NCBI GenBank assembly: GCA_030147525.1
Contig: JASBVF010000003.1
Span: 310,001 to 374,000, forward strand
Length of the DNA stretch: 64,000 nucleotides
Reading direction: 5' to 3'
DNA from: Bacteroidota bacterium
Lineage (GTDB): Bacteria; Bacteroidota; Bacteroidia; Chitinophagales; Saprospiraceae
Below the pieces are notes generated by a model. That model was given only the letters and a program-made list of their open reading frames with translations. It did not search any database and was not told where the DNA came from. The position numbers were made by a program, and so were the translations under genes. Shown piece by piece: positions 33,755 to 42,797 of the stretch. Each line of letters begins with the position of its first letter. Positions within the stretch are counted from its first letter, which is position 1.

Positions 33755-36700
33755 TTAATCTTTGATAAAGCCCTGTAACACATCGTCGTTATTCGCCACG
33801 AGGTACAGCGATTTGCCATTGGCGAGTTTTAACGTAGCCATATCCCTGGCAGCTTTGGTGGCCCAAAAACCGGACTCCCTGCCTGGAACCGGGGTAAAAT
33901 TCCCCTTGCCATCGCCCGTCAGCAGCAGGCCGTTGGAAGCATCGTAACGCCCCGTCTCGACATCCGGCGAGTAGCTGTTACCTGCCAGCAGCAGGTCCGG
34001 ATGTCCGTCGCCGTTGAAGTCATCGGTGAGGATTTGATTCACCGGCGCCAGCTGTGCCTGCGTTGGGAGCGGCTTGGCAACAAATTTCCCACCCTGGTTT
34101 TCAAAGTAAGTCGTGGCAAAGGTTTTTGCTTCAAACTGTTGCGCAGCATCGAGTTCACTTTTTGAAAAAACTTCCTCCATCGTGGCTTTGCCGTAGGCGC
34201 CGTAGCGCACAAATTTCTTTTTCAAAGGCGGCATTTGTTTGATCATCATGTCTCTGAGTGGCAGCGGGTAAAGTTTGCCGCTGTTGTAGTACGCCAGTAC
34301 CGGGTCGAGGCTTCCATTGCCGTCAAAATCTTTTGAAAATAAACGAAGTGGCTCGTTTTCGGAAGCCTGCAGGCGGGAATTCAGGCCGAGGTTACCGGCA
34401 ACCAGGTCCATATCGCCGTCGCCATCGAAGTCGGCAGCCCGGATGCAATTCCACCAGCCACTGGTATTTTGCAGGCCGAACGCAGCTGTTGCGTCTTCCA
34501 GTTTGCCATTGTTATTTTTAAAAACCGTCACCGGCAACCATTCGCCCACGGCCAGCAATTCCTCAACGCCGTCGCCATCGAGGTCAGCCCAGAGCAGGTC
34601 GTTAACCATGCCGATCTGGTTCAGACCCGGTGCAACCTGAGCACAGACGTCGGTAAATTTTCCGCCGTTGTTTTGCAGCAGGCAGGTTTGCGGCGCCGTA
34701 GGATACAGGCCCGGGTTTACCAGCCCGCCCACGAACAGATCGAGGTCACCGTCCTTGTCGTAGTCATGCGCCACCACGCAGGAACCGCTTGCCGTGATGG
34801 CAGGCAGCGTGCCCGCCTGAGCTTTTGTGAAATTTCCCTTGCCGTCATTGAGGTATAGGCGATCCTGGTAATTGGCCGAACCGGCATCGTAAGTGCTTCC
34901 GCCGCTGGCAACGTAGAGGTCGGCATCACCGTCTCCATCCGCATCAAAAAACACGCAGCCCATATCCTCATAGGGCGCATCGGGCAGCCAGGTCGCAGCG
35001 GACGCTGCCTTGAAAGTGCTGTTTGCGTTTTGAATAAAAAGCGCACCAGCCTGATTCCTTGCGCCCCCGATGAAAAAGTCAGTCAGGCCATCGCCATTGA
35101 CGTCGCCGGTAGCGATGTTGGGTCCGAGGTCCGAAAATTTATGGGGCAACAGCCGTTCCCGGTTGAAATCGATGAACTCATCTTCCTGATGGCGGAAATC
35201 GATCCCGAGATTTTTTGCAGCTTGAAAAATTGGAGCCGGTGAAGCCGGTTCAGACCATTTACCGGCCTTCGAGTCCCCGTGATTCAGCACCAGTCGCTGG
35301 TTAGCGGGCACATTTTCCAACACCTGAATCCGCCCGTCGGAGGGCCATTGTATTTCCAGTTTTTCAACAGTAGCGGCATCGCCCAGGCCAAAGTGAAGCA
35401 AATGCTCCGACGAGGAGAAAAATCCCCGGGTTGGGGTGAGCTCCTGGTATTGCACCTGTCCTCCGTCGAAGGTAATCCGAACCCTGGCTCCGGTGCCGGC
35501 CGGGTTTTTACCACTACCGTTCAGTTTCACCTGCAGCCAGTTGCCGGACTGTTTTTCGGAAGATTTATTGCGGTAAACGAGTACGTCTCCGTGAATTTGA
35601 TTCACCAGCAAGTCAAGATCGCCATCCAGATCGAGATCTGCATAGGCGCTACCGTTAGAGTAGGAGGATTGAACCATTCCCCAATCGTTGCTGACGTTTT
35701 TAAAATTCAGCCCGTCCTCATTTTTAAACATATAATTCTGAAGCGGCGTGGAAGGAATGAGTTGGAGATAATCATCTATCGTGGCGCCATTGGCAGTGGC
35801 GATACCTCCTTTTTTCATCACGGAGTCCACTGTGTAATTCAGGTAATCGAGGTTGGAAATATCCCGCCGGTAGCCATTGGTGATGTATAAATCCTTAAGG
35901 CCATCATTGTCAAAATCAGCCAGCAGCGGGCTCCAGCTCCAGTCCGTGTTCCACACGCCGGAGAGCACGCCAATGTCACTGAAAGGCGCCCCATCATCTC
36001 CGGGAGCAGCGCCGGTGTTGACTTGCAGCACGTTGCGCATGATCTGGTGACCGTATTTAAAGCGCACGAGGTTGTTGTAACGATCAAGGATCATGGTGGT
36101 CATCAGCTCTTTTTGCCGCTGATTATCCTCTGCGATCATGTCAAGCGCCACTACATCAATCAGACCATCGTTGTTGAAATCCGCTATATCAACTCCCATC
36201 GTGTGGTTACTCATGTGTCGGAAATAGCGATCGGTTTGCACCGAGAAAGAGCCGTTTTTATTATTGATGTACAGCAGATCCGGCTCGATGTAATCATTAC
36301 CGACAAAAATATCCGGGAAGCCATCCCGGTTAAAATCAGAGACCGTTACGCTCAATCCCCATGCCCGGTTGCTGATCCCTGCCTGTTTACTGACGTTGAC
36401 AAATTTGCCGTTGCCTTCGTTTCTGAAGAGCTTGTCGGACTCCCACTCGTCCCTGGGGTCTTTATTCCGAATGTACTCATCGCCTTCCTGACGTGCGCTG
36501 ATTCGGTTCACTTCCTTGAAATCGACCGGGTGATTTAGGATATAAACATCCAGATCGCCGTCGAGGTCGTAGTCGAAGAAGTTAGCGTGATTGGACGCCG
36601 ACCGGTCGTCGAGTCCGAATTCGGCAGCCCTTTCAGTAAAAGTCATGTTGCCATTGTTCACGAAAAGCAGGTTGGCCCTGTCCGCCGTCGGTTGCATGCC

Positions 36701-37144
36701 GGAGCGGCAGACGTAGATATCCTGAAAGCCATCCGCATTGATATCGACGATGGTGATACCGGTTTTGATGCCGGCAGGAGCTGCTACTCCGGCCTTTTCG
36801 GTAATGTCTTCAAATTGAAAATTTCCTTTGTTTAAATACAGGCGGTTGGGTTCCTGCGTAGCTGAAAAGTAGAGGTCGGGCAGCCCGTCATTGTTAATGT
36901 CAAGAATAGCTACGCCACCACCGTTGTAGAGGTAAGAGTTGATGAGAATGTTGTTCTCGAACGTTTCCGTGATAGTATTGGAAAACTGCACGCTGGTTTT
37001 ATCAGGCGGCAGCAATTCAAAGCGGGCATCAGCCGGCACGACTGGCTGTGCCGGAACAGCCGTCTTTTCGTCCTGAATCGAATCACAGGACCAGAACGAC
37101 AAAAAGACAAGGCCTAACAGAAAAATACATTTAAAATTTCGCAT
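33755..37144 (-). CDS. CRTAC1-like FG-GAP/VCBS lipoprotein with ASPIC/UnbV domain
   Basis: 1,129 residues. The lipobox is LSFWSC (Cys20), so it is membrane-anchored and probably at the cell surface. Many FG-GAP/VCBS propeller repeats with Ca2+-binding D-x-D-x-D-G loops follow (DINNDGLPDLYFSA, DYDLDGDLDVYI, DFNRDGFPDIFVGNDY, DFDGDGDMDLVAGNLG, DFNGDGHPDLLLAG). An ASPIC/UnbV domain lies near residues 548-625 (RVRITFDGGQVQYQEL, HFGLGDAATVEKLEIQWPS). A second propeller set follows. Such proteins are common in Bacteroidota near Sus genes and are presumed to bind glycans or ligands. Monocistronic. Confidence 0.9.
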   Translation of the reverse strand: MRNFKCIFLLGLVFLSFWSCDSIQDEKTAVPAQPVVPADARFELLPPDKTSVQFSNTITETFENNILINSYLYNGGGVAILDINNDGLPDLYFSATQEPNRLYLNKGNFQFEDITEKAGVAAPAGIKTGITIVDINADGFQDIYVCRSGMQPTADRANLLFVNNGNMTFTERAAEFGLDDRSASNHANFFDYDLDGDLDVYILNHPVDFKEVNRISARQEGDEYIRNKDPRDEWESDKLFRNEGNGKFVNVSKQAGISNRAWGLSVTVSDFNRDGFPDIFVGNDYIEPDLLYINNKNGSFSVQTDRYFRHMSNHTMGVDIADFNNDGLIDVVALDMIAEDNQRQKELMTTMILDRYNNLVRFKYGHQIMRNVLQVNTGAAPGDDGAPFSDIGVLSGVWNTDWSWSPLLADFDNDGLKDLYITNGYRRDISNLDYLNYTVDSVMKKGGIATANGATIDDYLQLIPSTPLQNYMFKNEDGLNFKNVSNDWGMVQSSYSNGSAYADLDLDGDLDLLVNQIHGDVLVYRNKSSEKQSGNWLQVKLNGSGKNPAGTGARVRITFDGGQVQYQELTPTRGFFSSSEHLLHFGLGDAATVEKLEIQWPSDGRIQVLENVPANQRLVLNHGDSKAGKWSEPASPAPIFQAAKNLGIDFRHQEDEFIDFNRERLLPHKFSDLGPNIATGDVNGDGLTDFFIGGARNQAGALFIQNANSTFKAASAATWLPDAPYEDMGCVFFDADGDGDADLYVASGGSTYDAGSANYQDRLYLNDGKGNFTKAQAGTLPAITASGSCVVAHDYDKDGDLDLFVGGLVNPGLYPTAPQTCLLQNNGGKFTDVCAQVAPGLNQIGMVNDLLWADLDGDGVEELLAVGEWLPVTVFKNNNGKLEDATAAFGLQNTSGWWNCIRAADFDGDGDMDLVAGNLGLNSRLQASENEPLRLFSKDFDGNGSLDPVLAYYNSGKLYPLPLRDMMIKQMPPLKKKFVRYGAYGKATMEEVFSKSELDAAQQFEAKTFATTYFENQGGKFVAKPLPTQAQLAPVNQILTDDFNGDGHPDLLLAGNSYSPDVETGRYDASNGLLLTGDGKGNFTPVPGRESGFWATKAARDMATLKLANGKSLYLVANNDDVLQGFIKD

Positions 37145-37258
37145 GGGATAATGAGTTGTATAGCGGTTATTGGAAACTTCTAATTACATGTGGTTAGCTG
37201 AACCCGGTAGTTTGACTTTGTTTTAATCAAATAAAGTACCCTTACGGAAAAATCGCCG

Positions 37259-37266
37259 CAAAGTTA
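37259..37266 (-). promoter_or_regulatory. Predicted -7 box of the CRTAC1-type gene
   Basis: TAACTTTG on the minus strand, 114 bp before the start at 37144. The rest of the 402-bp divergent gap holds the PiT-type promoter and nothing else recognised. Confidence 0.45.
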
Positions 37267-37483
37267 ACTTTTACTACTATGTATTTAAACCCAACGACTT
37301 AGGTTTGTGTGATGACCGCTTTTGATACAATGAAACGCTGGAACTGAAAATGATGATCTCATGTCCCTGTTTACCCTTGAAAATAGTAAGCTGCATTTCA
37401 AAAGACTACCCGGAATCTAACCGCCGCCTGAATGCTCCGCATGTTAACTTTAGGTAAATTCTCACCTGCTCAATCATACCGGT

Positions 37484-37514
37484 TTTGTTTAGTATACCCC
37501 GCAGGATACCTTTG
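37484..37514 (+). promoter_or_regulatory. Predicted promoter of the PiT-like/UspA operon
   Basis: TTTG (37484-37487), a 19-bp spacer, then TACCTTTG (37507-37514): a full match to the Bacteroidota consensus. It lies 32 bp before the ATG at 37547. Confidence 0.7.
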
Positions 37515-37546
37515 GCCGATCAATGAAATTCTGAACAATCGATCTT

Positions 37547-38575
37547 ATGGATTTATCAATCGTGGTGATGTGGGTGGGCTTTTTACTGGCTGCTTATTCC
37601 GTAGTTGGAAATGATGTCATCCAAACATTGGGAACCTTTCTGACCTCCAACGAAAAACGGATTCCCTGGTACATTCTCTGGCTTTACGGCGCCGGCATTT
37701 TGGGAATTACACTCGTCATCGGGTACATGGCCAATGACATTTCCTACGGCAGGCTGCAAAAATTCACACCGCCTGAGGTCTATCACTGGTACTATCTTTT
37801 GCCGCCGATCGTATTGCTGACGATCACCCGGTTCGGCATTCCGGTGAGCACGACCTTTATGATCCTGACGTTGTTTTCCCTTTCGGGTGTGCCTGCCAAC
37901 CTGAACGAAATGATGTCCAGCGTTTTCGATGTCAACTCAGTACTCGGAGGAATGATCCAAAAGTCCATCATGGGCTACCTCATTGCCTTTTTTGCAGCCA
38001 TTGCCATCTATCTCTCCATCACACGGCTGGTTGAAAAACGCTTCATCGATTCACCGCCTCCCAAAACAAACCAACTCATCTGGACCATATTACAATGGTT
38101 TTCTACCGGCTGGCTTTGGTATCAATGGTTAATTCAGGACCTGGCCAATATTTACATTTACCTCCGGGGCGGGTACAATCTCAGCATGACGAAATTTGGC
38201 ATTTCACTGGTTATATTGTTGGGTTTGCTGGGCTACATTTTCTACTCAAAGGGTGGCGCCATTCAGGAAGTTGTCAGAAAAAAAACCAATACCGACGACA
38301 TTCGCTCCGCAACGATCATCGATTTCCTTTACGGACTTGTTTTATACGTCTTCAAAGATGATTATTTTGGGCTTTGGGGCGGCAAATTGCCCATGAGCAC
38401 CACCTGGGTTTTCATCGGTTTACTGGCTGGGCGTGAAATCGCCATCCGTTTGATGCTGGAAAAAAAGGTCAGTAAAAAAATTCAACGGATGATCTTTGCC
38501 GACCTTGGCAAAGTTTTCCTGGGGCTGGTGGTCAGTGTGGTGTTGGTTTTTATCATCAAAAAAATCGGAAGCTAA
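37547..38575 (+). CDS. Divergent PiT-family (inorganic phosphate transporter-like) permease
   Basis: A 342-residue inner-membrane protein with about nine helices. Two PiT hallmarks appear in repeated halves: VGNDVIQTLGTF (residues 20-31) with GIPVSTTFMILT near residue 103, and QDLANIYIYLRGGY with LPMSTTWVFIGLLAGREIAI. Typical PiT proteins carry GANDVANAxG and PVSTTH; here the second GND motif is QDLAN and both His positions are changed. The substrate may therefore not be phosphate. It is followed 32 bp later by the universal stress protein gene, probably in one operon. Confidence 0.75.
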   Translation: MDLSIVVMWVGFLLAAYSVVGNDVIQTLGTFLTSNEKRIPWYILWLYGAGILGITLVIGYMANDISYGRLQKFTPPEVYHWYYLLPPIVLLTITRFGIPVSTTFMILTLFSLSGVPANLNEMMSSVFDVNSVLGGMIQKSIMGYLIAFFAAIAIYLSITRLVEKRFIDSPPPKTNQLIWTILQWFSTGWLWYQWLIQDLANIYIYLRGGYNLSMTKFGISLVILLGLLGYIFYSKGGAIQEVVRKKTNTDDIRSATIIDFLYGLVLYVFKDDYFGLWGGKLPMSTTWVFIGLLAGREIAIRLMLEKKVSKKIQRMIFADLGKVFLGLVVSVVLVFIIKKIGS

Positions 38576-38607
38576 ACAGGCTCTTTTCTTTTTAAAACAA
38601 GGCACCA

Positions 38608-39465
38608 ATGAAAAAAATACTCTTCCCCACCGACTTCTCAAATGCAGCCAATCAGGCATTTATTTATGCTTTAAAAATTGCGCAAAAACTTCAGGCTGAA
38701 GTCGTTACGCTCCATGTTTACCAGAAGCCGGATGTCTCAGCTCTTCACCTCCCGGACGTATTGAAGGAGGTTTACGACTCGCTTGATCTTGAGGCGTTTG
38801 AAAACTACCGGGATGAAATTCCTCTGCTCCGCAAAATCGCTGAAAACCACAACCTGTCCAACATCCGTATTTCCAACATCCTTGAAATTGGTGAAACGAT
38901 CTCCACCATCCTGAAAACTACCGCCGACATCAACGCAGACATGATCGTGATGGGAACAAAAGGTGCAGGCTGGTTGAAAGAAATTTTCATGGGAAGCACG
39001 GCTGCAGAAATCCTGGAAAGAGCAAACTGCCCCGTTCTGGCTGTGCCGGAAGGTGCCTCCTTTGACGGCTCAATCAATAAAATCGCCGTCACTTCCAACT
39101 ACACCGACGAAGATCAAAAAACGCTACTGAAGGTGCTTGACTGGGCGGTCCTTTTCGATGCCCAAGTTTACTGTGTGCATGTTGACTCTTCCCACACGGA
39201 ATCCATCACCCGCAGAATGGAGAATTTTAAGCAAACAACAGGCGCCAGTGATCGGGTAAAATACGTGGTGCTGAATGAATTTGAAATGGAAAAGGCTATC
39301 GTTCATTTCGTGGAAGATGAGCACATCGACATACTCGCTATGCTGACCCACAAGCGCAGCTTTTTCGCAGAATTGTTTAACTACAGTCACGCCAAAGCCA
39401 TGTCCTATCATACAAAAGTGCCGATTCTTTCCATTCAATCGCATACGCTGACCAGCGCAGGATGA
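38608..39465 (+). CDS. Tandem-domain universal stress protein
   Basis: 285 residues with two UspA domains, cytoplasmic. The first (1-150) starts KKILFPTDFSNAANQAFIYA and keeps the ATP-binding G-x2-G-x9-G-S motif in MGTKGAGWLKEIFMGSTA. The second (150-278) starts IAVTSNYTDEDQKTLLKVLD and has lost it (TLLKVLD to LTHKRSFFAELFNYSHAKAM). Its coupling to a transporter gene suggests a regulatory or stress role for that transporter. Confidence 0.92.
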   Translation: MKKILFPTDFSNAANQAFIYALKIAQKLQAEVVTLHVYQKPDVSALHLPDVLKEVYDSLDLEAFENYRDEIPLLRKIAENHNLSNIRISNILEIGETISTILKTTADINADMIVMGTKGAGWLKEIFMGSTAAEILERANCPVLAVPEGASFDGSINKIAVTSNYTDEDQKTLLKVLDWAVLFDAQVYCVHVDSSHTESITRRMENFKQTTGASDRVKYVVLNEFEMEKAIVHFVEDEHIDILAMLTHKRSFFAELFNYSHAKAMSYHTKVPILSIQSHTLTSAG

Positions 39466-39498
39466 GGAACTTAGCTCGAATTATTCAAAAAAAATGAC

Positions 39499-39540
39499 CG
39501 GAAATTGCGGCGTAAATGCAGCATTTCCGGACTTTTTTTA
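39499..39540 (+). terminator. Terminator after the UspA gene
   Basis: Stem CCGGAAAT/ATTTCCGG (39499-39506 with 39524-39531) followed by seven T residues (39534-39540). Confidence 0.8.
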
Positions 39541-39664
39541 CTTGTCCGGAAAGGTCATATTAGATTTTTTCATGTTTTTGGCTTCTTATTTGCATGAGGA
39601 TTTTGTGTAATAACATCCCATGCCGGAATTTTTGAGCTAATTACACCGAAACGAGTTACAAATC

Positions 39665-40615
39665 ATGAAAAAATCGATCTTACCACTATTCTTGCTGCTT
39701 ACCGTTCTGAGCCTGAAGGCGCAGTACTTTGAGGTTGGTGCTACGACCGGTGCTTCCAATTACATTGGCGACCTGAGCGAACAGCGGCTTTCCTCCGAAA
39801 ACTTTCACGGAATGATCGGCATTTTTGGTCGTTACAATGCCACGAAGTATTTATCCATTAAATCAAGCCTCATCAAAGGCAGTATTAGTGGCAGTGACGA
39901 ATCTGCCCGAAGCGCCGAGCTTCGTGAACGCAACCTCAGTTTCCGTTCTGACATTTTCGAACTTTCTGTTACGAGTGAAGTCAACTTCAGCCCGTATAAC
40001 ATCCGGGATCAGAAAACCGGGGTCCCTTATTTTTTCACAGGATTTGCAGTTACCCATTTCAACCCCCAGGCACAAATGCGGGGTGCGTGGTATGATCTGC
40101 AACCGTTGAAAACGGAAGGCAAGGCTTACAGTCGCACGACAGTGGCTATTCCATTCGGTTTGGGAATGAAGTTTAATCTGAGCTACAAATTGAACTTTGG
40201 CCTCGAAGTAGGCGCCCGCAGAACCTTTACCGATTACCTTGACGACGTCAGCACTTACTACCCTGACGTGATTGATCTTCGCCGATACGCTCCAACAACG
40301 GCAGCACTTGCTTACCGAACGCCGGAACTTACCGGTGAATTTGGTGAAAACCCAATGGGCATCGACCGGGGAGATTCGAATAACAACGATTGGTACTTAT
40401 TCGCCGGTCTGACGGTTTCAGTGAACCTGACCGATAAGTACGGACTGGATTTTGATCCGCAATACGAAACGTTCAAGGAGCATCTGAAAAAACCGGAGAA
40501 GAAAAAGAACAAGAAAATCAGCAAGCGGAAAAAGAAGGCCAAATTCCAACAGAAACTACGCTTGCTGAAAAAGAAACAGCAAATGGAGCCGCAAGTGAAA
40601 AAGCGGACTCAGTGA
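39665..40615 (+). CDS. PorG-like outer-membrane protein (DUF6089) with basic tail
   Basis: 316 residues. Signal peptide KKSILPLFLLLTVLSLKAQY. The first 260 residues are a β-barrel of the DUF6089 type (FEVGATTGASNYIGDLSE, YFFTGFAVTHFNPQAQMRG, FGLGMKFNLSYKLNFGLEVG, RRTFTDYLDDVSTYY). The family includes PorG of the T9SS of Porphyromonas. After the barrel there is a strongly basic tail of about 45 residues (KKPEKKKNKKISKRKKKAKF and onward), which would face the periplasm if the barrel ends as usual. That tail is not part of the known family core. Stand-alone gene between two terminators. Confidence 0.85.
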   Translation: MKKSILPLFLLLTVLSLKAQYFEVGATTGASNYIGDLSEQRLSSENFHGMIGIFGRYNATKYLSIKSSLIKGSISGSDESARSAELRERNLSFRSDIFELSVTSEVNFSPYNIRDQKTGVPYFFTGFAVTHFNPQAQMRGAWYDLQPLKTEGKAYSRTTVAIPFGLGMKFNLSYKLNFGLEVGARRTFTDYLDDVSTYYPDVIDLRRYAPTTAALAYRTPELTGEFGENPMGIDRGDSNNNDWYLFAGLTVSVNLTDKYGLDFDPQYETFKEHLKKPEKKKNKKISKRKKKAKFQQKLRLLKKKQQMEPQVKKRTQ

Positions 40616-40635
40616 AAAATTTCTAAACCGTTTTT

Positions 40636-40682
40636 AAAAAAAAATCCCGCAATACCTTTTCGGAGGCTGCGGGATTTTTTTT
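40636..40682. terminator. Bidirectional terminator
   Basis: AAAATCCCGCA/TGCGGGATTTT (40641-40651 with 40668-40678), A-run before and T-run after. It serves the PorG-like gene on the plus strand and the SRPBCC gene on the minus strand. Confidence 0.9.
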
Positions 40683-40696
40683 GTGAAACGACTTCG

Positions 40697-41155
40697 TTAC
40701 TTCATGACGCCGAACAACTCATTCAGTCGCCCGGTACGGTATTCGAAAATTTCTCTCACCTTTTTACCTACCATTATTTTTTCCATCACCATACCAAGCG
40801 GTCCTAACGGCAACCGGTAATCCAAGATGTCCAGCATTTCCACACCACCGGGTATTTCTTTGAAATGATGCTGATGATGCCAGATTTGGTAAGGTCCCAT
40901 TCGCTGTTCGTCTACGAAAAAAGCCTTTTCCCGAACGTGGGTGATTTCCGTCACCCATTTCATCGGAATGCCAAGCAGCGGTCTGACGGTGTACTCGATA
41001 AACATGCCGGGATACATTTCTGAAGGTAACTCAGTGGTAGGCACAAGATTCAGCTCTTTCGGCGTAATAACCGCCAGGTTTTTAGGAGAAGAGAAGAATC
41101 CCCATGCCTCGTCGAGGCTGATGGGAAGACGTAAAGTTGATCTTAAATGATGCAT
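40697..41155 (-). CDS. SRPBCC-fold protein
   Basis: 152 residues with the START/Bet v 1-like (SRPBCC) pattern: PISLDEAWGFFSSPKNLAVI at the N-terminus, EYTVRPLLGIPMKWVTEITH, FVDEQRMGPYQIWHHQHHF and a C-terminal helix with FEYRTGRLNELF. Related domains bind hydrophobic ligands; similar sequences are also found fused to sugar epimerases and labelled cell division inhibitor. The ligand is unknown. It follows the cytochrome gene by 47 bp and may be the last gene of that operon. Confidence 0.85.
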   Translation of the reverse strand: MHHLRSTLRLPISLDEAWGFFSSPKNLAVITPKELNLVPTTELPSEMYPGMFIEYTVRPLLGIPMKWVTEITHVREKAFFVDEQRMGPYQIWHHQHHFKEIPGGVEMLDILDYRLPLGPLGMVMEKIMVGKKVREIFEYRTGRLNELFGVMK

Positions 41156-41202
41156 GCTAAAAATTTTGGGAGGTTAACATGCTTTCCCGGAAATAGTTTG
41201 CA

Positions 41203-41607
41203 TTATTCGCACTCCTCCAGCGCTTTACGTACGTCAAGGTGTTTCACGATTTCGAAATCGTTGCCCCAGGCTGTGTTGATGTAATTGATGATGTTGGTGA
41301 TTTCAAACTCTGTAAGTTGGGGAATACCAGCCATTTCAGTGTTGTAGGTGCGCCCGTTCACGACCAATTCGCCTTTGATGCCCTGGTTTATAATGCAAGG
41401 GAGTTTTTCCGGATACAACCCAATGTAATCAGCACCGGCCAAAGGAGGAATGATACCCGGAAGCCCGGTGCCGTCTTCCATGTGGCAGTTTGCACAAAAA
41501 TTTTCATACAAAATCTCTCCGTGTTCGTAAGTCTTGATGTCGCAGGCAGCATAAAGCACAGCCAACAGCACCAGCAACCCTCCTAAAATATTGCTACTTC
41601 TTTTCAT
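41203..41607 (-). CDS. Mono-haem cytochrome c lipoprotein
   Basis: 134 residues. Signal peptide with lipobox LYAAC (Cys22), so membrane-anchored in the periplasm. The haem-binding C-x-x-C-H is CANCH in ENFCANCHMEDGTGLPG. The axial Met is likely in NTEMAGIPQLTEFEI, followed by the C-terminal helix IINYINTAWG. Its start overlaps the end of the SCO gene by 14 bp, so the two are co-transcribed. It probably carries electrons to an oxidase or denitrification enzyme. Confidence 0.9.
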   Translation of the reverse strand: MKRSSNILGGLLVLLAVLYAACDIKTYEHGEILYENFCANCHMEDGTGLPGIIPPLAGADYIGLYPEKLPCIINQGIKGELVVNGRTYNTEMAGIPQLTEFEITNIINYINTAWGNDFEIVKHLDVRKALEECE

Positions 41608-42202
41608 TCAGTAAACTTTCAATGTCTTTCATAAAACGGTCTACATCGGCCGGATCGGTGCCGTCGCAAAATGAACGTATATGCCTGTTTTCATCCACTA
41701 AAATGAAACGCCCGCTGTGATCGTAGCCGCCCGGCGCTTCCGGATCTTCCATGGCAATGCTGAAATAGTCATCTGCTATTTCATAAATTTCATCCTGATC
41801 GCCGGTAACGAAATGCCATTTCGACCCCTCCACACCGAGGTTGTGAGCGTAATGTTTCAACGCAGCTACGGTGTCACGTTTAGGATCAACAGTATGAGCC
41901 AACAGCAGGACACCATCCTCATTTTGGAAATGTTCGTACAGCCGGAGCATCTGCTTCGTGGTCTTCGGGCAAATGGTCGGACAGGAAATAAAGAAAAAAT
42001 CAGCCACATAAACTTTGCCGGCAAAAGTAGCATTGGTGACGACCTGGCTGTCCTGGTTTACAAATGAAAAGTCCGGAATGGTGTGATAAACAGTGTCTCC
42101 GTTGATCACCTCCCTTTCACCCAGAATGGGAAGTGTGTGCGAAGGTTGTTCACAACTTGCAAAGGCAGTCAGCGCAACCAGAATTACAACTAAATACTTC
42201 AT
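41594..42202 (-). CDS. SCO1/SenC-family copper chaperone lipoprotein
   Basis: 202 residues from the start at 42202 (MKYLVVILVALTAFASCEQP, lipobox FASC). The thioredoxin fold holds the copper-binding C-x3-C in FFISCPTICPKTT, the DPKRDT motif, and the third ligand His in GYDHSGRFILVDENRHI. SCO proteins deliver Cu to the CuA site of cytochrome c oxidase or act in redox control. Gene order lipoprotein-SCO-cytochrome c points to respiratory assembly. An in-frame ATG at 42229 overlaps the previous gene and lacks a signal. Confidence 0.92.
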   Translation of the reverse strand: MKYLVVILVALTAFASCEQPSHTLPILGEREVINGDTVYHTIPDFSFVNQDSQVVTNATFAGKVYVADFFFISCPTICPKTTKQMLRLYEHFQNEDGVLLLAHTVDPKRDTVAALKHYAHNLGVEGSKWHFVTGDQDEIYEIADDYFSIAMEDPEAPGGYDHSGRFILVDENRHIRSFCDGTDPADVDRFMKDIESLLNEKK

Positions 42203-42225
42203 AGTCAGAATTTTGTGGGATTTTA

Positions 42226-42663
42226 TCACTTCTTTTTCAAATCGTTCAACATACTATTACCTGCGTCGATACTCATCAACATGTCATCTCTCACCTTTTC
42301 AATTTTTGACTTTTCTTCGTTGAGATATTCCATGATTTCCTGATGAGATTTGGAAGCTCTAAGCTTGGCCGGAGATTTAAAATTATTCATCCATACCATC
42401 ATGCCGTCGTGTGCTTCTTCCAGTTGCTTCAATAATGCCGTGAGTTTTTGTTGTTGCATGGAGTCCAGTGAAGTGTTCTCCTTCTTAATAGCCCGGAGTT
42501 TTCTTTGCAGCCTGTTGATCTCGGAAGTCTTCGGCATGACGTCATCATGAATGACAAAAATCTCCTTTTTAAGCTCCTCTTCCGACTGATGTTCAGCGTT
42601 TTGGCAGTTGATAAATAAAAGAACTGGTGTTAAGACAAGAAAGGCGATTATAAGTTTTTTCAT
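42226..42663 (-). CDS. Small helical lipoprotein
   Basis: 145 residues. Signal peptide with Cys in LLFINC (Cys20). The mature part is almost entirely charged helix with heptad spacing (TSEINRLQRKLRAIKKENTS, LTALLKQLEEAHDGMMVWMN, EYLNEEKSKIEKVRDDML). Similar Bacteroidota proteins are often called viral A-type inclusion protein, a misleading name based on coiled coil. First gene of the SCO/cytochrome cluster, 23 bp before SCO. A role in the same respiratory system is inferred from context only. Confidence 0.8.
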   Translation of the reverse strand: MKKLIIAFLVLTPVLLFINCQNAEHQSEEELKKEIFVIHDDVMPKTSEINRLQRKLRAIKKENTSLDSMQQQKLTALLKQLEEAHDGMMVWMNNFKSPAKLRASKSHQEIMEYLNEEKSKIEKVRDDMLMSIDAGNSMLNDLKKK

Positions 42664-42797
42664 GTTAGTTTATTCGCTTGATTTTTTACCTGGAAATGAT
42701 TTTTGCTCCACTTAAACAGTATGCAATCGGGTAAAGTTGATATCCCAACGGGCTATTGCTTTTCACCTTTGAATGAGTGCACCTCCTTCGCTATCGG

